From: JAITWN01 sp964581365
GTDB taxonomy: Bacteria; Pseudomonadota; Gammaproteobacteria; SZUA-140
Assembly: GCA_964581365.1 (NCBI GenBank)
Contig: CAZOOF010000057.1
Location: 1-11,595, forward strand
Direction of reading: 5' to 3'
Length of the DNA: 11,595 nt
This document shows, one piece after another, positions 1-6,798 of this stretch. The translations under genes and the position numbers were made by a program. The first letter of the stretch is position 1. Every line of letters begins with the position of its first letter. The notes beneath the pieces were generated by a model. That model did not search any database, was not told where the DNA came from, and worked only from the letters and a program-made list of their open reading frames with translations.

Positions 1-1874
1 TGATCCGCGCTCGCCCCCGCAGCGCGCTGCGCGACGTCGGCACGGCGCTCGGCATGGATGCGCAGCGGCTGGACCGACTGGCCAAATCCCTGGTCTGGAC
101 CGATGGCATTCCCGAAGACCGCCTGCGCGAACAGGGCTTCGATCCTGACAATCCCGCGGTGCATCGCTGGATGGTGCTCGCCGGCGAACTGATCGGCTTC
201 CCCCGCCACCTGTCGCAGCATGTCGGCGGCTTCGTCATCTCGCGCGGACCGCTCTCCGAGCTGGTGCCGATAGAGAACGCCGCCATGCCGGAACGAACGG
301 TGATCCAGTGGGACAAGGACGATCTGGATGCGCTCGGCCTGCTCAAGGTGGATGTCCTTGCCCTCGGCATGCTGAGCGCCATCCGCCGCACGCTCGCGCT
401 GATCAACGACTATCACGGCACCGCCATGACGATAGCGGACATACCGCCGGAAGACGAGCAGACCTATCTCATGATCCAGCGCGCCGACACCATCGGCGTG
501 TTCCAGATCGAGTCGCGGGCGCAGATGTCGATGCTGCCGCGCCTCAAGCCGCGGAACTACTATGACCTGGTCATCGAAGTGGCGCTGGTGCGCCCCGGCC
601 CCATCCAGGGACAGATGGTGCATCCCTATCTGCGCCGGCGCCAGGGGCTCGAGCCGATCGAATATCCCGGGCCTGAAGTGAAAGCTGTGCTCGAACGCAC
701 GCTGGGCGTGCCCATCTTCCAGGAGCAGGTGATGCAGATCGCCATGGTCGCTGCCGGCTTCTCCGCTGGTGAGGCCGATCTGCTGCGACGCTCGATGGCG
801 TCCTGGCATCGCAAGGGCGGGATGGAGCCATTCCAGCAGCGCCTGCGCGAAGGCATGAGCAAACGGGGTTACGATGCACGCTTCATCGAACAGATCTGCC
901 ACCAGATCGAAGGCTTCGCCGAATATGGCTTTCCGGAATCGCATTCAGCGAGCTTCGCCCTGCTCGCCTATGTTTCCTCCTGGCTCAAGTGTCACCACCC
1001 TGCCGCCTTCACCGCCGCGCTGCTCAACAGTCAGCCCATGGGCTTCTACGCGCCCGCGCAGCTGGTGCAGGATGCACGCCGGCACGGCGTGGAAGTCCGC
1101 GCCGTCGACGTGTGTCACAGCGCATGGGACTGTACGCTCGAGCCCTCGAGATCGGGCCGCAGGAAAGGCGCTCCCGCGCTTCGTCTCGGTCTGCGCCTGG
1201 TGAAAGGATGGTCCCAAGCCGCGTGCGAACGCCTGATCGCCGCCCGCCGACAGGCGCCGTTAGCGAGCGTGCATGATCTGGCGCAGCGCGCGAAGCTGGG
1301 ATCACACGAGCTCTCCGCTCTCGCCGCGGCTGGCGCCCTGGCCGGACTCGCGGGCCATCGCCATCGCGCGCTCTGGCAGGCATTCGGCACCCGGGCGGAA
1401 AACGATCTGCTGCGGGAAACGACTCTGGCCGAAGCCGACCCCCTGATACGTCCGCCGACCGAGGGAGAAAACATCGTCGCCGACTATGCCACGCTCGGCC
1501 TGACCTTGGGCCGTCACCCGCTCGCCCTGCTGCGCGACCGGCTGCGGCAGCTCGGTTATCGCGACTCGGCAGCGCTCCGGCAAACTGCGCACGGCCGCGC
1601 CGCCCGCATCGCCGGTCTGGTCACCTCACGCCAGCGTCCCGGCACTACCGAGGTTACCTTCCTTACCTTGGAAGACGAGCACGGCACTATCAATGTCATC
1701 GTCCAGCGCCGGCTCGCCGAACGCCGCCGTCCGGCGGTGAATGGCGGACGCCTGCTCGGCATCAGCGGCAGAATCGAGCGCGTGGACGGCGTCGAGCACA
1801 TGATAGCGACGGGAATCGAGGATCACAGTGAACTGCTGGGCGGGCTGATCACGCGATCCAGGGATTTTCATTGA
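1..1874 (+). CDS. dnaE2: Error-prone DNA polymerase DnaE2, C-terminal part (5' truncated by window)
   Basis: This is the C-terminal ~620 residues of a C-family DNA polymerase of the DnaE2 (ImuC) type. These enzymes carry out damage-induced translesion synthesis in the cytoplasm, usually with ImuA and ImuB. The first complete codon in frame is at position 3, and the frame is already in coding sequence (ARPRSALRDVG precedes the Met at 54), so that Met is not the start. Visible marks, counted from the Met at 54: the QHVGGFVISRGPLSELVP block (~55-72); LGLLKVDVLALG (~94-105), whose Asp probably matches the third catalytic carboxylate of E. coli DnaE; the fingers block IGVFQIESRAQM with ALVRPGPIQG (~147-185); a helix-hairpin-helix-like region; an OB-fold (~510-590); and the typical DnaE2 ending TRSRDFH. 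The PHP domain and the first two catalytic Asp residues lie outside the window. No imuA/imuB is visible. No truncation or frameshift is seen in this part. Confidence 0.95.
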   Translation, partial: IRARPRSALRDVGTALGMDAQRLDRLAKSLVWTDGIPEDRLREQGFDPDNPAVHRWMVLAGELIGFPRHLSQHVGGFVISRGPLSELVPIENAAMPERTVIQWDKDDLDALGLLKVDVLALGMLSAIRRTLALINDYHGTAMTIADIPPEDEQTYLMIQRADTIGVFQIESRAQMSMLPRLKPRNYYDLVIEVALVRPGPIQGQMVHPYLRRRQGLEPIEYPGPEVKAVLERTLGVPIFQEQVMQIAMVAAGFSAGEADLLRRSMASWHRKGGMEPFQQRLREGMSKRGYDARFIEQICHQIEGFAEYGFPESHSASFALLAYVSSWLKCHHPAAFTAALLNSQPMGFYAPAQLVQDARRHGVEVRAVDVCHSAWDCTLEPSRSGRRKGAPALRLGLRLVKGWSQAACERLIAARRQAPLASVHDLAQRAKLGSHELSALAAAGALAGLAGHRHRALWQAFGTRAENDLLRETTLAEADPLIRPPTEGENIVADYATLGLTLGRHPLALLRDRLRQLGYRDSAALRQTAHGRAARIAGLVTSRQRPGTTEVTFLTLEDEHGTINVIVQRRLAERRRPAVNGGRLLGISGRIERVDGVEHMIATGIEDHSELLGGLITRSRDFH

Positions 1875-1885
1875 AACAGGAAAGA

Positions 1886-1901
1886 GACCGGGCAACCGGT
1901 C
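1886..1901. other. Short GNRA-loop hairpin after dnaE2
   Basis: A perfect 6-bp inverted repeat, GACCGG-GCAA-CCGGTC, lies 12 bp after the dnaE2 stop and before the convergent ribbon-helix-helix gene. Read on the + strand the loop is GCAA, a GNRA tetraloop, which is unusually stable in RNA. No T-tract follows on either strand, so it is not a classic intrinsic terminator. It may still protect the dnaE2 3' end or help separate the two convergent genes. Confidence 0.4.
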
Positions 1902-1918
1902 AGGCGATCAGACCGGAT

Positions 1919-2197
1919 TCACTCATCCTCATCCGGCGCGCTTCCGGTCAGCAACTCGAGCAGCGCATTCTGCCGGTTCGGCGGCAGATTCTCGAAGTGT
2001 TCCAGCAACAGCTTTTCTTCCGGACCAAGCCACCTGCCACCGTCGGCATCGCAGCTCACTTCCTGAACCACGCTTTCCTGCAGGCGCAGGACGAGCTCGG
2101 AGTGGATGCTGCGATGAGCGGCTTTCGCGGAACGGGTAATGCGCTCGCGGAGCTCCTCCGGCATGCGCAGGCCAAACGGCGTGACGTAGCTTCCCAT
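1919..2197 (-). CDS. Arc-type ribbon-helix-helix DNA-binding protein
   Basis: A 92-residue cytoplasmic protein whose N-terminal half fits the Arc/MetJ ribbon-helix-helix fold. There is a beta-strand segment around TPFGLRMP (residues 6-13), helix A from PEELRERITRSAKA (~13-26), a turn at HRSIHSE, and helix B through LVLRLQESV (~34-43). This is the layout of Arc-domain proteins, which bind DNA as dimers through the paired strands. The second half (~55-92) is acidic, ends APDEDE, and has no motif I recognise. The ATG at 2197 gives a start just before the RHH strand. No strong Shine-Dalgarno site is visible upstream. No toxin gene is adjacent, since its neighbours are dnaE2 and the MarR unit, so a toxin-antitoxin role is not supported. 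It is more likely a stand-alone regulator of unknown target. Confidence 0.8.
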   Translation of the reverse strand: MGSYVTPFGLRMPEELRERITRSAKAAHRSIHSELVLRLQESVVQEVSCDADGGRWLGPEEKLLLEHFENLPPNRQNALLELLTGSAPDEDE

Positions 2198-2301
2198 GCC
2201 GTGGGATTCTAGATAAAAGCGACCCCTCGCTATAGAAACACGGTGTAGTCATTCGATGACATCGGGCGAAGAGCGGGAGCGGAAGCACAGCAGATGATGA
2301 A

Positions 2302-2322
2302 ACGGGACCATTACGGTCCCGT
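2302..2322 (-). terminator. Hairpin after the MFS-marR operon, probable terminator
   Basis: A perfect 8-bp inverted repeat with a 5-nt loop, ACGGGACC-ATTAC-GGTCCCGT. It lies 30 bp beyond the marR stop on the minus strand. Read on that strand the stem is followed by TTTCATCATCT, a weak interrupted T-tract. The position fits the end of the two-gene operon. The T-run is poor, so efficient intrinsic termination is uncertain. The rest of the 2198-2352 interval shows no gene. Confidence 0.55.
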
Positions 2323-2352
2323 CTGCGCCACAAGCTGTCGGGACGCTGCCCA

Positions 2353-2814
2353 TTACGCCGATTGCTTGGTGTCGCGGCGCGCCCTGGACTCACTGGCCAC
2401 GACGCGAAAGCGCGTTTCCATCCGCTCCAGCACCGCCATCGTAGTATCCAGTTCGTCCGGCGGAAAATCCTTGAGCATGCGACGCAGAAATGCGCGGCGG
2501 CGAGGCTGCATGCCGGCGATCAGATCCGCGCCGACCGGGGTGAGCTCGACATCGCTGAGCCGGTTGTCATCCGCGGCGCGACGCCGGGTGATCATTCCAT
2601 CGGCCTCCAGCACCTTGAGCTGGCGCGTGAGCGCACCGGGATCCATCTCGAGGCGCAGTGCGAGATCCTTCTGCGTCAGACACGATTCCGTGTGCAGCGC
2701 CTGCAGGATGCGCCACCGCGGCAGCGCATAGCCGACCTCTTCCTCGAACGCGGCATACATCGCCCTCGCCGTTCTCCCCAGTTGCCGCAGCAATGCGCTG
2801 TGACGGTCATTCAC
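2353..2814 (-). CDS. MarR-family transcriptional regulator
   Basis: A 153-residue winged helix-turn-helix regulator of the MarR family, which typically represses a neighbouring efflux operon and releases DNA when a small phenolic or drug-like ligand binds. Visible parts: an N-terminal dimer helix (ALLRQLGRTARAMYAAFE, ~7-24), then LPRWRILQAL, the HTH LTQKDLALRLEMDPGALTRQ (~46-65) with recognition helix up to LEADGMI, and the wing RRRAADDNRLSDVELTPVG (~77-95). Long helices follow to the C-terminus. The start chosen is GTG at 2814: GAGGGGG precedes it at good distance and it overlaps the MFS stop (GTGAATGA). An ATG at 2853 is in frame but has no ribosome site and would deepen the overlap to 47 bp. 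It is the second gene of the efflux operon, so the regulator probably controls its own synthesis. Confidence 0.92.
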   Translation of the reverse strand: MNDRHSALLRQLGRTARAMYAAFEEEVGYALPRWRILQALHTESCLTQKDLALRLEMDPGALTRQLKVLEADGMITRRRAADDNRLSDVELTPVGADLIAGMQPRRRAFLRRMLKDFPPDELDTTMAVLERMETRFRVVASESRARRDTKQSA

Positions 2815-4402
2815 GTACTGGTTCCCCCTCGTCCCGGCGCACGGCGCCGTCATGCATGCTGAGCGCGGGCAGTCGCCACACCATCAACACTCCCGCCAGC
2901 GCGGCAAAAACCACCAGCCAATGTCCGCCATGGATAGCCGCAATCAGCGCCTCGCGCGCCTCGTCGAGTATCGCCAGCACGTTCTCACCAGCGCCGGCAG
3001 CGGTCGCGGCAAACTCAGCGGCCTGGGTGCGATCGATCAGCACATTCGGGTCGTTCAGCCAGCCGGTCCAGCGTCCGGCGTCGACTGCGCGCAGCGCGCC
3101 GCCCACCGTTCGCTCATAGGCATGCGTCACCAGCACGCCGATCAGCGCCATACCCGTCATCCCGCCGATCATGCGCGTCGACTGCAGCGTCGCGGTGGTG
3201 ACGCCGAGACGCGCACGCGGCACCGCGGACTGAACCAGCAGAGTCAGATTGGGCATCAGCAGACCCAGTCCCAGACCGGCGACCACCATCACTCCATAGA
3301 TCAGAGCATGCGGCGTCGCGGCGCCGATCTGGGCGAGAACGATCACCGCGCTGCCAAAGACCAGCAGGCCCGTGTAGAGCATGACGTTCTGGGTGCGCAG
3401 GCGGGCAACGATGCGTCCGTTGACGATGCTCCCGACGGTGATGAAAACGGCCAGCGGCGTCACCAGAAGGCCGGCCTCCTTGGGCGTGAGCCCGAAACCG
3501 CCCTGGAACAGCAGCGGTGCGTAGTAGACGATGCCGAACAGACAGAACCCGACCAGCGCCGAAAGCAGAAACAGCGACCTCAGCGTGCGATCGGCGAACA
3601 TCTCCAGCGGCAGCAGCGGATCCGGACTGCGTCGCTCCTGCACTATCAGGGCAGCGCCAGCCAGCAGCGTGCCGGTCCCGGCAGCGAGCAGCATCGACAC
3701 CGGCTTGCCCTGCCCCATCCACGCAAGCAGCAGCAATGCGCCGGTGAGAGTCAAGCCAAGCAGAATCGCCCCCGGCCAGTCGAGCCGCGAAGCCGGCCCC
3801 TCGCGATGGCGAATGAGTGGCATGTGACGCCATACGAACCACAGTGCCAGCGCAGCCACCGGCGGATTGATGAAGAACACCCAGCGCCAGCCCAGATATT
3901 CGGTGATGGCGCCCCCCAGGGTCGGACCGAAGGCATTGGCGAGACCGAAGGCGGAGGAGAACAGCACCTGCCAGCGCAGCCTTTCCTGCGGCTCGGGGAA
4001 CATGTCGGGTACGCTGGCGAAAGTGGTGGCGATCAGCATGCCGCCGGCGATGCCCTGCAGCACCCGCGCCCACACCAGCTGCGCCATGTCCTGCGCCAGC
4101 CCGCACAAGAGAGAAGATCCGGCGAACAGGGCGATAGCGGCGAGAATGAACCCCCGCCTGCCATGATCGTCACCCAGTTTGCCGAAGACCGGAATGGTGA
4201 CGATCGAGGCCAGCAGATAGGCCGTGCCTGCCCAGGCATACCAGTGGAAGCCGTCCAGCTCGGCGACGATCGTCGGCAACGCCGTGCCGATCACCGTCTG
4301 GTCCAGGGCAACCATGATGAGCACGAAACACAGGCCGAGCATGGCCATCAGCTTGTCGCGAAAGCCGGCCGGCGCGCCTGAAAAGGAAGAGGCTTGAGTC
4401 AT
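2807..4402 (-). CDS. DHA2-family MFS drug/H+ antiporter (EmrB/QacA type)
   Basis: A 531-residue inner-membrane transporter with the length and hydrophobic pattern of the 14-TM DHA2 branch of the major facilitator superfamily, which exports drugs using the proton gradient. Family motifs seen: LDQTVIGTALPTI at ~33-45 with the conserved membrane Asp34 of TM1; motif A GKLGDDHGRR at ~74-83; motif B-like WARVLQGIAGG at ~111-121 with Arg113; and antiporter motif C in AFGLANAFGPTLGG at ~151-164. No EmrA-type membrane-fusion partner is adjacent, so it probably works alone as a QacA-like pump rather than in an EmrAB-TolC complex. The substrate is not readable from sequence. The ATG at 4402 has no clear Shine-Dalgarno site and directly abuts the operator-like repeat; downstream Met19 or Met21 are alternative starts. 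The next gene, marR, overlaps its 3' end and probably represses it. Confidence 0.92.
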   Translation of the reverse strand: MTQASSFSGAPAGFRDKLMAMLGLCFVLIMVALDQTVIGTALPTIVAELDGFHWYAWAGTAYLLASIVTIPVFGKLGDDHGRRGFILAAIALFAGSSLLCGLAQDMAQLVWARVLQGIAGGMLIATTFASVPDMFPEPQERLRWQVLFSSAFGLANAFGPTLGGAITEYLGWRWVFFINPPVAALALWFVWRHMPLIRHREGPASRLDWPGAILLGLTLTGALLLLAWMGQGKPVSMLLAAGTGTLLAGAALIVQERRSPDPLLPLEMFADRTLRSLFLLSALVGFCLFGIVYYAPLLFQGGFGLTPKEAGLLVTPLAVFITVGSIVNGRIVARLRTQNVMLYTGLLVFGSAVIVLAQIGAATPHALIYGVMVVAGLGLGLLMPNLTLLVQSAVPRARLGVTTATLQSTRMIGGMTGMALIGVLVTHAYERTVGGALRAVDAGRWTGWLNDPNVLIDRTQAAEFAATAAGAGENVLAILDEAREALIAAIHGGHWLVVFAALAGVLMVWRLPALSMHDGAVRRDEGEPVRE

Positions 4403-4433
4403 TATTGACCGCGCAACGTTTGACTGGTCAATA
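4403..4433. promoter_or_regulatory. Candidate MarR operator: nested TTGAC inverted repeats
   Basis: A perfect 8-bp inverted repeat, TATTGACC at 4403-4410 and GGTCAATA at 4426-4433, separated by 15 bp. Its right arm is shared with a compact palindrome, TTGAC-TG-GTCAA at 4420-4431, whose size fits a MarR-type operator. On the minus strand TTGACC (4426-4431) could be a -35 box and AATAAT (4401-4406) a -10 box at a long 19-bp spacing, so a bound repressor would cover the promoter and the start codon of the MFS gene. Binding by the neighbouring MarR protein is inference. Confidence 0.55.
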
Positions 4434-4508
4434 GTCTCTCATGTCCGCGCCCCGGGTGCAAACGGGCGCTCCGGCGGCAGTGTAGGCTGCCGCCCCTGCC
4501 CCTCGAGG

Positions 4509-4525
4509 TGCGACGCTATGTCGCA
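4509..4525. repeat. Small palindrome upstream of the TonB receptor gene
   Basis: A perfect 6-bp inverted repeat, TGCGAC-GCTAT-GTCGCA, sits in the 209-bp spacer between the divergent MFS and receptor genes, 86 bp before the receptor start. It could be an operator for either gene or a hairpin. Nothing else recognisable lies between 4434 and 4508. Confidence 0.4.
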
Positions 4526-4555
4526 TTCCGCAGCCTGACTCCAACGCGCATAATC

Positions 4556-4607
4556 TGGACATATATTTTGGATACATATTTTAAAAATAAAATGCCAGAA
4601 TAGGGGG
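4556..4607 (+). promoter_or_regulatory. Promoter region of the TonB receptor gene with 13-bp tandem repeat and strong RBS
   Basis: An AT-rich island in a GC-rich window. It contains two adjacent 13-bp units, TGGACATATATTT (4556-4568) and TGGATACATATTT (4569-4581), identical at 11 of 13 positions. TAAAAT at 4588-4593 is a plausible -10 box, with no good -35 at standard spacing. This suggests that a protein binding the repeats activates or blocks the promoter. A strong Shine-Dalgarno run, AGGGGG (4602-4607), lies just before the ATG at 4612. The binding protein is unknown. Confidence 0.55.
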
Positions 4608-4611
4608 AGAA

Positions 4612-6756
4612 ATGTTTACGAGAAAACGACTTGCCGCCTGCCTGCTGGGCCTGACGGTCACTTCCGGTGCCGCCGCCCAGGATGATACAGAGCGCCTGGA
4701 CATCATGACCGTCACCGGCACCCGGGAGGCCGAGAGCCTGCTGCAAACCCCTGCCTCAGTAGGAATCGTCCAGGAAGACGCGATCCGCTTCGCCGCGCCC
4801 AGTCATCCGCAGCAGATCATGAGTCAGATCCCCGGCGTCGCGGTCGCAGTCACTAACGGCGAAGGCCACACCACCGCCATCCGCCAGCCCTTCACCACCA
4901 GCCCGCTCTACCTCTTTCTCGAGGACGGGGTTCCCACCCGCGCCACCGGCTTCTTCAACCACAATGCGCTCTATGAGTTGAATGTCCCGGCGGCGAGCGG
5001 CATCGAGGTGGTGCGTGGCCCGGGTACCGCGCTGTACGGTTCGGATGCCATCGGCGGCATCGTCAACATCCTCACCCGCGCCCCCGCCGCGGAAGCAGGC
5101 GGCGCTGCCTCGCTGGAAGGCGGCAGCTACGGCTGGTACCGGCTGCTGGCCTCGGCGGACAGCGGCATCGGTCGCCTGGGCGGAGTCCGCGCCGATCTGA
5201 ATATCAGTCACACCGACGGCTGGCGGAAAGCGACCGACTACGACCGGATCAGCGCCGGACTGCGCTGGGACTACGCGGTCGGCGAACGCACCACGATGCG
5301 CACCTCGCTCAACGTGACCCGCATCGATCAGCAGACCGGCGCCAACGCTCCGCTGATTCGCGAGGATTACCTCAACAACCCGAAGAAGAACAACTTCTCC
5401 ATCGCCTTCCGCGAGGTCGAAGCGCTGCGGCTGTCGAGCACCATCGATCACGAGATCGGCGACTACACCCTGGTGTCGGTCACGCCCTACGTGCGCCGTA
5501 ATGTGATGGATCTGAATGCCTCCTTCCGTCTCGCCTTCGATCCCAGCATCGCCCGCAGCGAAGTATGGTCCTACGGCGTGCTGGCCAAGTGGCGGCGCGA
5601 CTTCCCCGAACTGATGCAGGCGCGGGTGATCGCCGGCATCGATGTCGACTACAGCCCGGGTTCGCGCGAGGAAGACAACCTCCTCGTCAACTTCACCGGC
5701 GCCGGCGCCGACCGCAACTACCAGAGCTACACCATCGGCGCGCGCATCTACGACTACGATGTCGATTACCGCAGCGCCTCGCCGTACATCCATACGGAGT
5801 TCTCGCCGACCACGCGCCTGCGCGTCATGGCCGGCCTGCGCTATGACGACATCCGTTACGACATGAGCAACAACATCGCCGCCGGCTCAGTCGCGGCGCG
5901 CAACACCTTTGGCAGAGAGGTCCTGTTCCATCAGCTCGGCGAGGCCGAAGCCGACTTCTCGCACTGGAGTCCGAAGTTCGGCCTGACCTACGCCCTGCAC
6001 CCTTCCGCGCATCTCTATGCCTCGCACAACCACGGCTTCCGCGTGCCCTCGGAAAGCCAGCTGTTCCGCGCCGGCAGCGGTGATACGAGCGACGCAGCGC
6101 GCACGCGGGCGGAAAATGCGCTGTCTCTCAAGCCGATCAAGGCCGACCAGAGCGAAATCGGCCTGCGCGGCGAGGTGGCCGGCTGGCGCTACGATGTGGT
6201 CGCCTATCTGCTGCGTCTGCGCGACGATCTGGTCGGCCGAACCGACCCGCTCACCGACGTCAGCGTGACGGTCAACGCGGGAGAAACCGAACACAAGGGC
6301 ATCGAGCTCGCACTCGGCCGCGAGTTCGGTCAGCACTGGCGCTTCGACGCAGCGGTCTCCCATGCCCGTCACCGCTATGTCGACTGGATCGATGGCGACA
6401 GCGACTACAGCGGCAAGGATATCGAAAGCGCGCCGCGCTGGATGGCCAATACCCGCCTCACCTGGCTGGCCACGCGCGCTACGCGTGCACAGCTGGAGTG
6501 GGTGCACATCGGCTCCTATCAGCTTGGCTGGGACACCAGGCCCGCGGAGCTGGAGTCGTATGGCAAGTACGAAGGCCACGATCTGCTCAATCTGCGCGTG
6601 AGTCATCGCCTCAACCAGACCGTCGAACTGTTCGGGCGTGTCATGAACCTCACTGACGAGCGCTATGCCGACAGTGCATCGGTGAGCTCGAACACTCCAG
6701 TCTTTTCGCCCGGCCTGCCGCGCACCTGGTACGCTGGCGTGGAGATCGGCTGGTAA
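4612..6756 (+). CDS. TonB-dependent outer-membrane receptor
   Basis: A 714-residue outer-membrane receptor that would import a scarce ligand using energy from TonB-ExbBD. The N-terminus is a Sec signal peptide (FTRKRLAACLLGLTVTSGAAAQ, cut near residue 22). A TonB box-like segment, DIMTVTGTR, follows at ~30-38. The plug domain runs from ~46 to 155 and has the classic end IEVVRGPGTALYGSDAIGG followed by VNILTR. The 22-strand barrel continues to the C-terminus, including LRVSHRLNQTVELFGRVMNLTDERY, and the last residue is Trp, as expected for a barrel inserted by the BAM complex. There is no His/Met-rich loop like that of copper receptor OprC and no N-terminal signalling domain, so it is not a FecA-type transducer. 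The substrate is unknown. It is first in a probable three-gene operon with exported BNR and thioredoxin-like proteins, which points to a metal, metal chelate or cofactor rather than a sugar; this is inference. Confidence 0.93.
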   Translation: MFTRKRLAACLLGLTVTSGAAAQDDTERLDIMTVTGTREAESLLQTPASVGIVQEDAIRFAAPSHPQQIMSQIPGVAVAVTNGEGHTTAIRQPFTTSPLYLFLEDGVPTRATGFFNHNALYELNVPAASGIEVVRGPGTALYGSDAIGGIVNILTRAPAAEAGGAASLEGGSYGWYRLLASADSGIGRLGGVRADLNISHTDGWRKATDYDRISAGLRWDYAVGERTTMRTSLNVTRIDQQTGANAPLIREDYLNNPKKNNFSIAFREVEALRLSSTIDHEIGDYTLVSVTPYVRRNVMDLNASFRLAFDPSIARSEVWSYGVLAKWRRDFPELMQARVIAGIDVDYSPGSREEDNLLVNFTGAGADRNYQSYTIGARIYDYDVDYRSASPYIHTEFSPTTRLRVMAGLRYDDIRYDMSNNIAAGSVAARNTFGREVLFHQLGEAEADFSHWSPKFGLTYALHPSAHLYASHNHGFRVPSESQLFRAGSGDTSDAARTRAENALSLKPIKADQSEIGLRGEVAGWRYDVVAYLLRLRDDLVGRTDPLTDVSVTVNAGETEHKGIELALGREFGQHWRFDAAVSHARHRYVDWIDGDSDYSGKDIESAPRWMANTRLTWLATRATRAQLEWVHIGSYQLGWDTRPAELESYGKYEGHDLLNLRVSHRLNQTVELFGRVMNLTDERYADSASVSSNTPVFSPGLPRTWYAGVEIGW

Positions 6757-6761
6757 GCAGG

Positions 6762-6767
6762 TAGAAT
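6762..6767 (+). promoter_or_regulatory. Possible internal -10 box before the BNR gene
   Basis: TAGAAT, in the context GGTAGAATCC, lies in the 42-bp gap between the receptor stop and the BNR start. It matches the -10 consensus at 5 of 6 positions. No good -35 is visible at 16-18 bp upstream. It could be a weak internal promoter, or chance. Confidence 0.25.
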
Positions 6768-6798
6768 CCAAAACATCGGTCTTCACAGGGCAAACAGC

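Noticed and set aside
1919..2197. Antitoxin of a toxin-antitoxin pair
   Set aside because: No toxin-sized gene lies next to the RHH gene on the same strand.
2852..4381. Long open frame on the + strand opposite the MFS gene
   Set aside because: Its product is rich in Gln, His, Arg and Gly with no domain, while the minus strand encodes an unmistakable transporter. It is a GC-bias shadow.
4612..6756. Calling the receptor OprC (copper) or a FecA-type transducer
   Set aside because: It lacks the His/Met-rich segment expected of OprC and the N-terminal signalling domain and sigma/anti-sigma neighbours of FecA systems.
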